64,000 nt of DNA from a bacterium (GTDB lineage Bacteria > Patescibacteriota > Gracilibacteria > UBA1369 > GCA-2718715). This document shows positions 10,201 through 16,011 of the stretch, in pieces. Both the position numbers and the translations under genes were made by a program. The notes beneath the pieces were generated by a model. The model was not told the origin of the DNA. It saw only the letters and a list, made by a program, of their open reading frames with translations, and made no database searches. Within the stretch, counting starts at the first letter, position 1. Every line of letters starts with the position of its first letter. The stretch is from contig JABJGM010000003.1 in the NCBI GenBank assembly GCA_018662325.1, forward strand, positions 40,402 to 104,401, written 5' to 3'.

Positions 10201-10231
10201 AACAGTTTTTGATTTTATTAAATTTCGCCAT
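4256..10231 (-). CDS. Giant surface protein: VirB2-like pilin hairpin fused to about eleven PKD-like repeats
   Basis: A 1991-residue protein, the largest in the window. An N-terminal signal segment (about residues 13-30) is followed by a two-helix hairpin at about residues 85-152, with GFLYVTSAVDDS, SAKNNIKYSLYG and YAIVNTVIQ. This matches the hairpins repeated in the two genes upstream and the VirB2/TrbC (T4SS pilin) type. After a 330-residue helical region come roughly eleven PKD-like repeats with cores such as LLWDINGNG, FSWRFSDR, YSWDLGDG, YVWDFDVKTD, YEWDFDIATD and IYWDFNINPND. The last three carry Asp-rich inserts (for example DGNDVADDDSD) that look like calcium-binding loops. The C-terminus has a Q/N/S-rich linker, another beta domain and a final membrane helix with RLIRLF. 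It has its own strong promoter. The likely role is a membrane-anchored stalk or adhesin tied to a secretion or pilus base. Confidence 0.85.
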   Translation of the reverse strand: MAKFNKIKNCLKAVFVGFFAVLLLGSLGGSSYTTHADFCSDVSSEFGGFLECDEKFSSFSSFRGGIKAPTGDGLDPTLTQTDSAQDFVLNIANFALGFLGMIAILVIVYSGFLYVTSAVDDSNIESAKNNIKYSLYGILVIMGSYAIVNTVIQAPGGDSSSQLANQSNLEQLDRFNSVAFELKDIARDMTQAYEIYRQDSTNLKSILATRPSEFNSRKNTITQLQRMRNAFINLEKQRGALSNTGFLARDVVEFGIDPVINDLNGIITAEVTSDLENRYKDSPAANLIENIAGGVIGFFGGLFGSDEEMQEYVCSLEPEDRPLNFMTVDCENAFDAISTGIKFTVNADEKFDEINYPVTKSFISKFKTTGDNNEVKIFNYVYNRVGLYTAYTLEAGVRQDLLNKLTALTTRLEVLNDLISSYPNLKSKLKDLITELPKQLESENRPPVLDLLIKDGTLGDWGYTYGNSDRSRPKEITISNFGSRTSVQSIIASFIQTLSEIHTTIENAKFTVPVIDVNVVEGSAPLVVTFDASGSYDPSNRSVLTDSQDSDTNDIQNRLLWDINGNGSYETSDLGDLDIRTESFESINSDQISCNNYNAESVSLTCTFKQPGSFRVGLLLKSLSQTTRNQRNITTVDGVETANERVSEYKKLENILTGIAYQTIRVKPPTSRINLVGYSISNEAFTLESLGNSLNIVDNIGDKILKWFNTDGILLYDNPEIKFTLAEASSGITFDASFSEPSENLKRFSWRFSDRAGTFSGTSGTPENLPDNLTDASNTEIIQDNLLGPKITRNFDKRGRVQVQLEVEDNNGNLDRKMFDVVVGSLVARLRTNKTSGFIGEEFTLSAEDSRSDFGSITYEWKNDNDVLDCEQPNNDGFECELNEDKDVLRFRALKPEDFNISVEVSSESAEGVTETASVNLDVNPRPLEPLIVIDQNSLFDPAKFTLNASLTSDPDEQIDNFDPAASYTTEYEWKVLNGVENTDFEPIANANQEETEITFLKPGTYRIGLKASKVASGTDEVLVSSTAESSLLVSGVMNLELDNPGAGVLEANVETGLLESGEVVVTVTSRAANRVTLDFGDGSRESLKRPASVNSGVDHEFEFTHTYALSGSYKIGVFAESETESKALSSTIIIGGGDTPTAVIAATVGGNTFLSGANDLPDVFRKTRIEFDASKSLNLNGTNKGLKYSWDLGDGTTRTQKKFIYNYKDYPPLGEPGFDVTLTITDAKDPEVTNTANLFVPLSKAKPSIENISAESINGPITPFDVRVKAVGPYDADGRIETFRYYYFPLDDPEEQLGVRVSKSATEVLRIGTRGDEGEEVDYGICIDVIDNEGIERKCEVMFLEGTPAVITAVNGQNKLPSSKFRADKSSVKIGESVTFFDQSFDPDGTVVERKYDILGDGSFANDEVFVSRASVINYDTISPRKGFRVVQQVVDDKGGVAVSNPIFIYVESNFEPPEAAFVVEVDGMDISIQNNSQADSNANISGYVWDFDVKTDSDGNDVADDDSDSTENEPNFTYTRSGQKTIKLTVTDNEGNVDTATETIEIGGKLALPRAAFNFSRDKLKVVTKNNSEADFINGGEIVSYEWDFDIATDSKGGKNPANNVDSTSKNPVINYDKPGTYTVALTVEDNEGNQDRIEKAIAVQEEKTAKPQAAFTFEILDDKTVEFTSNAKVAEGSNLTIREIYWDFNINPNDPNADADGNGSAADDKQEIGNNSPSFTYDSYGVKRVSLTVTDSALNSDTVERIIEVPFPQAQTPTQQAINDLSNSGQAPQNATNTPTNQQVFPGNVNPDASGLSADNNRIFQKTPEQIAIERELGITQDSQTDSSSNQNNLDSSENLADFNPNKFIITEPAYNEFTDKLTSTENSQVVTFKFDNLPSEIIEIQVDSNVYVDTSNDGIFNNDVDFRTTNKQDFTTTYTSTSSDIRARVTLIDNTGVKYYDSIDIEFKGLDFSASLNLDGDKTIHTASAAIFLTGASALFVRLIRLF

Positions 10232-10259
10232 TTAAAATTAATTAATTATTATTCCCTAT

Positions 10260-10288
10260 ATTGTATCAAATTTTGGGCTTTTTGACAA
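10260..10288 (-). promoter_or_regulatory. Strong predicted promoter of the giant PKD gene
   Basis: On the minus strand TTGTCA (10283-10288) and TACAAT (10260-10265) are separated by exactly 17 bp. It lies 29 bases before the ATG, with an A/T leader lacking a Shine-Dalgarno sequence. Confidence 0.75.
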
Positions 10289-10371
10289 CAAAAAACCTAT
10301 TAAAAAACACAATTTTAACAAGTATATTATACATGATTTTAAAAAATCTTGCACAAAGTTTTTTCAATAAA

Positions 10372-10397
10372 AAAACTAAGTCCTAAAACTTAGTTTT
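10372..10397 (-). terminator. Terminator after the hairpin-protein operon
   Basis: A 10-bp stem, AAAACTAAGT with ACTTAGTTTT, has a six-base loop and A/T runs on both sides. It follows the minus-strand gene ending at 10420 and separates the two hairpin proteins from the separately promoted giant gene. Confidence 0.8.
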
Positions 10398-10419
10398 AAA
10401 ATTATAGTATGATTGAAAA

Positions 10420-11403
10420 CTAGAATTCTGGCTGCTGATCAAAAACCTGTACATTTGGATTGTCTAAGTCAATTACAGTGTTAACAATTGCAAATGCTCC
10501 AAGAGCGATCACAAGTCCAATTATTCCTCCAAATATTGCATTTTTAATTGCATCCTGATTAACTTCTGTAAATCCACCCACAATGTATTGGGCTCCGGCA
10601 TAAAAGAATGCCATCAAACTAATAGTTCCAATTATTCCTGAAATAAAATTAGTAATATTTACAATCAATCTAGATCCCGCTATTGGGTCCACGGACTGGG
10701 CATTAACAAAGATTATTTCATTAACTAAAGTTCCACCCAACATTACTACAAGTAGACCACCAGCTCCCCAGAAAATTTGATTTTTAGCTTTAGTCATTGC
10801 TTCTTCATCTCCCATATTCGCAACCATCTTGGTACCTGCAAAAATCAGCATACAGATTGAGAGAATCACAATTATACCTTGAATGATTCCAACAATTCCA
10901 GCTAACTCTCCACCAATTTGCCCGGCAGCCACTTTAGCTCCTGCAATCGAACTTACAGCCGAAGGCATCATTACTTTATTGAAAATAAACTCAGCAGTTA
11001 ATATAACCCCCACCGCAATTAAAATTTGCAGCAAGTATTTCTTCATATTTCCCCAAACTTCTTCAGCCCCTTCGCTTCCAGCAGTAATTAATCTTACAAT
11101 AGAAATCACAACCACTATCGACATTATGGCATAGGCCACGTATTTCATAAGGCCAATAATTGCAAAAACTAAAGATGTAATATTGTAGTAACCTCTTTCT
11201 TCAACAACAAATTTCGACGATGTATCTGAGACAGGAATTAAGCCAGTTTCCTCAGTATATTTCGTAAATATTTCTTCAAGTTTATCTTTTAAGAAACCTT
11301 GAGGGTTTCTTGCATCCGGGATCTCAGCAAAAGCCAGGTTTGTAAAAAGTAGGGTACTGATTAGTCCAAATGAGATTAGAAATTTTTTTATAAAAGAAAT
11401 CAT
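10420..11403 (-). CDS. Triple VirB2-like hairpin membrane protein 1
   Basis: A 327-residue protein. The signal peptide ends near residue 26 with NLAFA. After about 40 residues come three similar membrane hairpins, each two helices joined by a short charged turn. The turns and second helices include ITAGSEGAEEVWGNMKKY, MVANMGDEEAMTKAKNQI and IVGGFTEVNQDAIKNAIF. The last ends AFAIVNTVIDL, close to the hairpin of the giant PKD protein. One hairpin is the usual size of a VirB2/TrbC-type T4SS pilin, so this looks like three pilin modules in one chain, or alternatively a polytopic VirB6-like channel component. It ends 9 bp before... the next gene in the operon lies upstream at 11413. Topology is firm; function is inferred. 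Confidence 0.75.
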   Translation of the reverse strand: MISFIKKFLISFGLISTLLFTNLAFAEIPDARNPQGFLKDKLEEIFTKYTEETGLIPVSDTSSKFVVEERGYYNITSLVFAIIGLMKYVAYAIMSIVVVISIVRLITAGSEGAEEVWGNMKKYLLQILIAVGVILTAEFIFNKVMMPSAVSSIAGAKVAAGQIGGELAGIVGIIQGIIVILSICMLIFAGTKMVANMGDEEAMTKAKNQIFWGAGGLLVVMLGGTLVNEIIFVNAQSVDPIAGSRLIVNITNFISGIIGTISLMAFFYAGAQYIVGGFTEVNQDAIKNAIFGGIIGLVIALGAFAIVNTVIDLDNPNVQVFDQQPEF

Positions 11404-11412
11404 ATTTAAAAG

Positions 11413-12336
11413 TTAAAATTGTCCAGCAACTACAGTTGCAATAATACTATAAGCCGCATAGATCAAAATAATCCCAGCTAGTGAAACTCCAATCATTCTT
11501 TTGGCTTTAGCAGCTTGTTCTTCGTCAAATCCACTCGAGGCATACATAACCCCACCAATCACAGTTGAAAGTATTGCAACCGGTCCTACGAAGGAAACTA
11601 CTAGATTAGTAAATCCAATTAGTTCCATCTTAGCCCCGCTTGGTGAAATAGTCGGATCCGTAAAAGGCGAACCTATACTATATATTATATTACCTAATAT
11701 ATTGTCGAAGATTAAAAATAATATCAAACCCATTGCTGCATAAGTAATGTAAGATTTTTCTTTAGCTGCATCTTCTTCGCTTCCAGCTCCAGCTACCATT
11801 TTAACTCCCGAAATCGTAATAAATAGTACAGCAAGTCCAGCTAAAGTATATCTAATTAGGGCAATCAATACGTCTACATTCTTATCGAAGATTTGGACTC
11901 TTTGCAGAACATCGGTCTTTGCACCCAAGATTCCACCTTTTTGCAGGCTTAATAAAGACCCAATTTCTCCTGCTAAAAATACAAGGCCAATACCCATCAC
12001 TATATATATAATGGTATCTTTTAATTTTGTCATTCCTTCTTCACTGTCCATACCAGTAGTAAGCATGGATAAAACAGAAGAGATAGTCAAAACACTTGCC
12101 AGGGCTCCAATTAATAGTTGAATAATAAAAGTTACATCTTTTATTAAAATACTAGACTTACCAAAGAAATCTTTCTTTTCTGTATCTGAAATATTCACAA
12201 AATCTTCTTCAAAAGCTTCGTTATTAATTGGTAAAAAAGATCTTACTGGAATTTCATTAACCTCTTCGGCAAAAGCTAAATTCAAACCCATCAATAAAAT
12301 ACCAACTAAAATTACTAATTTCTTTAAAAACTTCAT
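11413..12336 (-). CDS. Triple VirB2-like hairpin membrane protein 2
   Basis: A 307-residue paralogue of the gene ending at 10420. It has the same plan: a signal peptide ending NLAFA, a short exported segment, then three two-helix hairpins with charged turns such as LTTGMDSEEGMTKLKD, MVAGAGSEEDAAKEKS and ASSGFDEEQAAKAKRMI. It is the first gene of the surface locus, 9 bp ahead of its paralogue, and is driven by a near-consensus promoter. The two proteins probably assemble together. VirB2/TrbC-like pilin family membership is my reading of the hairpin pattern; a VirB6-like pore role is an alternative. Confidence 0.75.
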   Translation of the reverse strand: MKFLKKLVILVGILLMGLNLAFAEEVNEIPVRSFLPINNEAFEEDFVNISDTEKKDFFGKSSILIKDVTFIIQLLIGALASVLTISSVLSMLTTGMDSEEGMTKLKDTIIYIVMGIGLVFLAGEIGSLLSLQKGGILGAKTDVLQRVQIFDKNVDVLIALIRYTLAGLAVLFITISGVKMVAGAGSEEDAAKEKSYITYAAMGLILFLIFDNILGNIIYSIGSPFTDPTISPSGAKMELIGFTNLVVSFVGPVAILSTVIGGVMYASSGFDEEQAAKAKRMIGVSLAGIILIYAAYSIIATVVAGQF

Positions 12337-12356
12337 AAATACATTTAATTCCTATA

Positions 12357-12385
12357 ATTATACACTAATTATAATTTTTCTGCAA
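12357..12385 (-). promoter_or_regulatory. Promoter of the hairpin-protein operon
   Basis: On the minus strand TTGCAG (12380-12385), a 17-bp spacer and TATAAT (12357-12362). It lies 20 bases before the start codon. Confidence 0.75.
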
Positions 12386-12430
12386 TTTAATTGCCAGCAC
12401 AAATTGAGCTTTAAGAAATTGATTTTTTGC

Positions 12431-12458
12431 TTGCAATTTTGGTGAATTCTAATAATAT
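12431..12458 (+). promoter_or_regulatory. Predicted promoter of secE-nusG
   Basis: TTGCAA (12431-12436), a 16-bp spacer and TAATAT (12453-12458). It faces away from the minus-strand promoter 46 bp to the left, and places transcription start about 40 bases ahead of the secE ATG. Confidence 0.55.
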
Positions 12459-12508
12459 ATAAAAAAAAGACCTGCTTTTTGAAGGTATTTAAATTAAAAT
12501 CAAAACCT

Positions 12509-12829
12509 ATGAAATTTTTAAAAGATAGCTACAAAGAATTAGAAAAAGTAACTTGGCCTACCAAAAATCACGCTGTGTCAATTACTATTTTAACAGTTGT
12601 ATTTACAACTATCGCAACTGGTTTTCTAACAGTAGTAGATGGTGGATTTAAAGAATTCTACAACTATCTAATTGATATTTCTCCTAAATCTCAATCTGTA
12701 GCTCCAGTTCAACCTCAAATTGATGCATCTGCAATTAAATTAACAGATCAAGACGGTAACGAAATTGATTCGAGTGCAATTCAAATTAACCCAGTATCAA
12801 CAGACGCTCCTAAAGCTTCTGCTGAATAA
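12509..12829 (+). CDS. secE: Preprotein translocase subunit SecE with long C-terminal tail
   Basis: SecE clamps SecY in the translocon. The diagnostic FLKDSYKELEKVTWPTK block opens the protein and one membrane helix follows (about residues 24-46). I chose the ATG at 12509 over a TTG 30 bases upstream, because SecE starts just before this block. The protein has 106 residues. After the helix there is a tail of about 50 residues rich in Q, S, P, D and A that single-helix SecE proteins usually lack; it would lie outside the membrane. It is followed 22 bp later by nusG, the classic secE-nusG order. Confidence 0.92.
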   Translation: MKFLKDSYKELEKVTWPTKNHAVSITILTVVFTTIATGFLTVVDGGFKEFYNYLIDISPKSQSVAPVQPQIDASAIKLTDQDGNEIDSSAIQINPVSTDAPKASAE

Positions 12830-12851
12830 TTCAAATATTAATTTTATATAA

Positions 12852-13397
12852 ATGTCTAGACAAGCTCAAAATACAGGAACAAATTGGTATGTTATTCACA
12901 CTTATTCCGGATACGAAGACGCCGTAAGAGAAGCTTTACTTCAAAGAATAGAGACAATGAACATGCAAGATTACATTTTTGATGTAGTTGTTCCAAAAGA
13001 AAAACAAATCGTAATGAAAAAAGGAGAACCTAAAGAAGTAGAAAAGGTGATTTTCCCAGGTTACGTTTGTGTAAAAATGGATGTAAACGATGATTCTTGG
13101 TTTATGGTTAGAAATACTCCAAATGTAACTGGTTTCGTTGGTTCTGGAACAATCCCAGTACCCGTTTCACTAGAAGAATGGCAAATTGTTGAAAAACATA
13201 TGGGTAAAAAAGATGCAAAATTCCAAATTTCTGTTGAAGAAGGGGATCAAGTTACTGTTCTTGAAGGTCCATTCCAAAATTACGAAGGTGAAATTGAAAA
13301 AATTGAACAAGATAAAGGTAAGGTTGTTGTTCTTATTTCTATGTTCGGTAGGGAAACTCCTGTTGAACTTGATTTTAACCAAGTTAAAAAGAAATAA
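12852..13397 (+). CDS. nusG: Transcription termination/antitermination factor NusG
   Basis: A 181-residue protein with the NGN domain at the N-terminus (NWYVIHTYSGYED, then FPGYVCVKM and RNTPNVTGFVG) and a C-terminal KOW domain beginning near GDQVTVLEGPFQNYEGEI. NusG binds RNA polymerase, promotes processivity and links it to the ribosome or Rho. It lies in the usual secE-nusG pair, but rplK does not follow directly: a terminator and an orphan secreted-protein gene intervene. Confidence 0.96.
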   Translation: MSRQAQNTGTNWYVIHTYSGYEDAVREALLQRIETMNMQDYIFDVVVPKEKQIVMKKGEPKEVEKVIFPGYVCVKMDVNDDSWFMVRNTPNVTGFVGSGTIPVPVSLEEWQIVEKHMGKKDAKFQISVEEGDQVTVLEGPFQNYEGEIEKIEQDKGKVVVLISMFGRETPVELDFNQVKKK

Positions 13398-13423
13398 CAT
13401 CAGTTTAACAAGCGAAAATTTTC

Positions 13424-13449
13424 AAAAAGGCTTGATTAGCCTTTTTTTT
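13424..13449 (+). terminator. Terminator after nusG
   Basis: AAAAAGGCT and AGCCTTTTT form a stem with a five-base loop, followed by further T residues. It ends the secE-nusG transcript. Confidence 0.85.
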
Positions 13450-13481
13450 CTTTGATTTTTTTTTTATAATAAAGAAAAAAC

Positions 13482-14279
13482 ATGCATAAAAGTACAATTT
13501 TCTTGGCAATCTTTGCCTTCTTTTCTATTACTATCTTACTTGAAAGTCAATTTAAAGCAGCGCCATCGGCTCCAGCAAGTCAATTACAGACTAATTCAGC
13601 TTTCTTTCAAACTTCTAACTCTAAAGATCCAGAATTCCAAGATATAAAAAATCAGAATTTCCAAGAGCAAGCTTCAGAGCAAAAAAATAATAACCCTCAA
13701 ATCTCGCAGGATTCAGAATCTTTAAATTCAAACCAAGAATCCAAAGAGGCAGGCTTTAATGCCGAATTTTTCAAAGACTTTTTAAAGAGCTCAGATCAAG
13801 AAGAATCTTCACAAGAAGAATCTTCACAAGAAGAAGTATTACTCTCACAAACACAAGAAGTTGAGTCTAAACTTATAAAATATTTTGCATCTATAGATAT
13901 CGAAGACTTAGAAATTTCTTTAGATCAAAATCAAAGTTTAATTTTCGACACAGTAGACTTGTCAAAAGAGGATTTCCAATCATTTAACAATTATAAGTAT
14001 ACCAAGCAAAATAGCTTAATAGCCAAAGGCACAGAGATTACTTTTGAAGATTCTCAAAAAGCTGATTATTTTTATACTCTTTTACAGGCTGTCATAAAAT
14101 CCTTCGAGGGAATCCAGATCAACAAAAATAATCAATTCCAGGAGTCCTTTTACATCAACAATCCATCTAAACCATTTTTTGTAAGCTTAGTTATTTTCGA
14201 TAAACAAAAAATCTATTGTTTCTCTTACCATAAAGACATCCATGAGAGCTTCAAAGGTTTCTACGAAATCCTTCTGTAG
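13482..14279 (+). CDS. Secreted or membrane-anchored orphan protein
   Basis: A 265-residue protein with an N-terminal signal or anchor helix (about residues 5-21, IFLAIFAFFSITILL). About 110 residues rich in Q, S, N and E follow, with three tandem QEESS-type repeats near residues 106-118. The folded C-terminal half (about residues 125-265) has no family I recognise. A TATAAT box at 13465-13470 sits 11 bases upstream of the ATG, partly within the T run of the nusG terminator. It is isolated between nusG and rplK and probably forms its own transcript. Confidence 0.7.
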   Translation: MHKSTIFLAIFAFFSITILLESQFKAAPSAPASQLQTNSAFFQTSNSKDPEFQDIKNQNFQEQASEQKNNNPQISQDSESLNSNQESKEAGFNAEFFKDFLKSSDQEESSQEESSQEEVLLSQTQEVESKLIKYFASIDIEDLEISLDQNQSLIFDTVDLSKEDFQSFNNYKYTKQNSLIAKGTEITFEDSQKADYFYTLLQAVIKSFEGIQINKNNQFQESFYINNPSKPFFVSLVIFDKQKIYCFSYHKDIHESFKGFYEILL

Positions 14280-14299
14280 CAATTTACTAATTTATTCTC

Positions 14300-14327
14300 T
14301 TGACTTTATTTAGCATGATACTGTAAA
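14300..14327 (+). promoter_or_regulatory. Predicted promoter of rplK
   Basis: TTGACT (14300-14305), a 16-bp spacer and TGTAAA (14322-14327), about 30 bases before the rplK ATG. The -35 is strong and the -10 is weak. Confidence 0.5.
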
Positions 14328-14356
14328 ATCAGCTTACTTAAAATTAAAAACTTAAG

Positions 14357-14788
14357 ATGAACAAAGAAATTCAAACTGTCATCAAGTTGCAAATCCAAGC
14401 TGGTAAAGCTAATCCAGCACCTCCAGTAGGTCCTGCACTTGGACAACACGGTATTCCAATTCAAGATTTTTGTACTCAATTCAACGACAAAACTCGTGAT
14501 AAAATGGGTGAAATTATCCCAGTAGAAATCACAGTTTACACTGATAGATCTTTCTCTTTCATTTGTAAAACTCCACCAGCTTCTTTCTTAATTAAAAAAG
14601 AACTTGGTCTTAAAAAAGGTTCAGGAGTACCTCAAAAAGATAAGGTTGGTTCAATCACTGTTGAACAACTTGAAAATGTTGCTAAAGTTAAAATGCCTGA
14701 CTTAAATGCTAATACACTTGAAGCTGCAGTAAAAATTATTGCTGGAACAGCTAAAAGAATGGGAATTGAAACTCCTGATTTAGTCTAA
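14357..14788 (+). CDS. rplK: 50S ribosomal protein L11
   Basis: A 143-residue protein of normal length. L11 binds the GTPase-associated region of 23S rRNA. The N-terminal [13 protein letters not shown] block and the C-terminal rRNA-binding domain ending [13 protein letters not shown] are both present. Unlike the usual rplK-rplA operon, a strong terminator follows, and rplA has its own promoter and leader. Confidence 0.96.
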   Translation: MNKEIQTVIKLQIQAGKANPAPPVGPALGQHGIPIQDFCTQFNDKTRDKMGEIIPVEITVYTDRSFSFICKTPPASFLIKKELGLKKGSGVPQKDKVGSITVEQLENVAKVKMPDLNANTLEAAVKIIAGTAKRMGIETPDLV

Positions 14789-14792
14789 ATTT

Positions 14793-14818
14793 AAAACCTC
14801 CGCCTTGGAGGTTTTTTT
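14793..14818 (+). terminator. Terminator between rplK and rplA
   Basis: AAAACCTCC, a GCCTT loop and GGAGGTTTT followed by further T residues make a textbook intrinsic terminator directly after rplK. Confidence 0.88.
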
Positions 14819-14844
14819 AGTATTTAAACTAAGCTCAAAGCAGC

Positions 14845-14872
14845 TTGCAAAAAAGCTAAAACTCTATATAAT
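14845..14872 (+). promoter_or_regulatory. Promoter of rplA
   Basis: TTGCAA (14845-14850), a 16-bp spacer and TATAAT (14867-14872). The expected start of transcription (about 14879-14880) is the first base of the L1-like hairpin. Confidence 0.75.
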
Positions 14873-14879
14873 AACAACC

Positions 14880-14913
14880 GTGGGACTGACATACTTAGTC
14901 AGGCTCGTACCAC
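14880..14913 (+). promoter_or_regulatory. L1-binding leader: mimic of the 23S rRNA L1 site
   Basis: The leader reads GTGGGA, CTGAC, a seven-base loop, GTCAG, then GCTCGTACCAC. GTGG (14880-14883) pairs with CCAC (14910-14913), and CTGAC (14886-14890) pairs with GTCAG (14898-14902). The two stems are joined by an asymmetric internal loop of two bases on one side and seven on the other. From memory, the L1-stalk site in 23S rRNA has the same outline, with GUGGGA on one strand and a purine-rich strand ending UACCAC on the other. This predicts that L1 represses its own translation. The hairpin ends 14 bases before the rplA ATG, which has no Shine-Dalgarno sequence. Confidence 0.75.
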
Positions 14914-14927
14914 TAACCAAAAATAAA

Positions 14928-15620
14928 ATGGCAAAAAAAATAAGTAAAAACATGTTAGCTGCCAAAAGTCTTGTTGTTAAAGATTTTTACAGTCTAAAAG
15001 AAGCTTTGGAATTACTTCCACAAACTTCTAAAGTTAAATTTGATGCTTCAGTAGAAGCTCATATCAATACTGGATTAGATCCAAAACACGCTGATCAAAT
15101 TCTAAGATTTACAACTTTACTTCCTAATGGAACTGGTAAAAAAGTTAAAATCGTAGCTTTTGTACCTGATGAAATGGTTGCTGAAGCTAAAAAAGCTGGA
15201 GCTATTGAAGCTGGTCTTGAAGACTTAGTTGCAAAAATCTCTGCTGGATTTATGGATTTCGATTTAGCTGTTGCTCATCCATCAGTAATGAAAAATCTTG
15301 GTAAGATTGCAAAACAATTAGGACAAGCAAGAAAAATGCCTACTCCAAAAAATGGAACAGTTGCCCAAAATGTAGTTGAAGCAATTGGAAATCTTATGGG
15401 AGGACAAATTGAAGTTAGAACTGATAAATTTGGTTCAACTCACAATATTGTAGGTAAAATTTCTTTTGGAAATGAAAAGCTAGAAGCAAATATTTTAGAT
15501 TTACTTCATGGAGTTAAGAAAAACAAACCAGAAGGTTCTAAAGGTCAATACCTTAAATCTATTTACCTTACAACTTCTATGGGACCAAGTATCCAACTAG
15601 ATATTGCAGAACTTAAATAA
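14928..15620 (+). CDS. rplA: 50S ribosomal protein L1
   Basis: A 230-residue protein of normal L1 size, starting MAKKISKNMLAAK. L1 forms the mobile stalk at the E site and is a known translational repressor of its own mRNA. Family blocks include VKFDASVEAHINTGLDPK, TLLPNGTGKK, ARKMPTPKNGTV and TTSMGPSIQLD. I use the ATG at 14928; the frame is open upstream to a TTG at 14805, but that would translate the terminator, promoter and leader. L1 is absent from some CPR groups, so its presence is informative. A terminator follows. Confidence 0.95.
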   Translation: MAKKISKNMLAAKSLVVKDFYSLKEALELLPQTSKVKFDASVEAHINTGLDPKHADQILRFTTLLPNGTGKKVKIVAFVPDEMVAEAKKAGAIEAGLEDLVAKISAGFMDFDLAVAHPSVMKNLGKIAKQLGQARKMPTPKNGTVAQNVVEAIGNLMGGQIEVRTDKFGSTHNIVGKISFGNEKLEANILDLLHGVKKNKPEGSKGQYLKSIYLTTSMGPSIQLDIAELK

Positions 15621-15624
15621 TTTT

Positions 15625-15652
15625 AAAAGCTGGAGTCTTCCAGCTTTTTTTT
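15625..15652 (+). terminator. Terminator after rplA
   Basis: AAAAGCTGG and CCAGCTTTT form a 9-bp stem with a six-base loop and a T run of eight, just past the rplA stop. Confidence 0.88.
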
Positions 15653-15678
15653 GTATTATCTATTTATAACCCAAAATT

Positions 15679-16011
15679 ATGAAATTTAAAGATTTATTCC
15701 AAGATTTATTTGTTTTAGTCTTAAGCGTAACAGTTTTTTTTAGTTCAGTTAATTTAGCTTACAATCTAATATCTCATGAATTATTAGAATTACCTCCAAG
15801 AAATGTTGACTATTATCAATGTGAAAATTCAAGATATCCTGATGAAAACACAAGAATACTTACGCCACAAGAAATAAGTGAATGCGAAGAACGAGAATTT
15901 AAACAAGCCAGCGAAAGACTAGAGACAGATGTAAAGTATGAATATGCTTGGGCTTTATCTGCTTTATTAATTGGTCTACCAGTTTTATTTTATATAAAAA
16001 GGAAAAATTAA
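15679..16011 (+). CDS. Small two-helix membrane protein of unknown function
   Basis: A 110-residue protein. A first hydrophobic helix (about residues 8-30) is followed by an acidic loop of about 60 residues with two cysteines, and a second helix (about 88-104) ends with IKRKN. The loop is probably outside the cell, with both ends inside. I recognise no family. It overlaps the convergent MBL hydrolase gene by 4 bp at the stop codons. Confidence 0.65.
   Translation: MKFKDLFQDLFVLVLSVTVFFSSVNLAYNLISHELLELPPRNVDYYQCENSRYPDENTRILTPQEISECEEREFKQASERLETDVKYEYAWALSALLIGLPVLFYIKRKN

Noticed and set aside
13186..13455. Frame overlapping the nusG 3' end and terminator.
   Set aside because: It overlaps the conserved NusG KOW domain in another frame and runs through the terminator.
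14805..14927. Upstream extension of the L1 frame from a TTG start, adding 41 residues.
   Set aside because: It would translate the rplK terminator, the rplA promoter and the L1 leader hairpin; the ATG at 14928 matches the family N-terminus.
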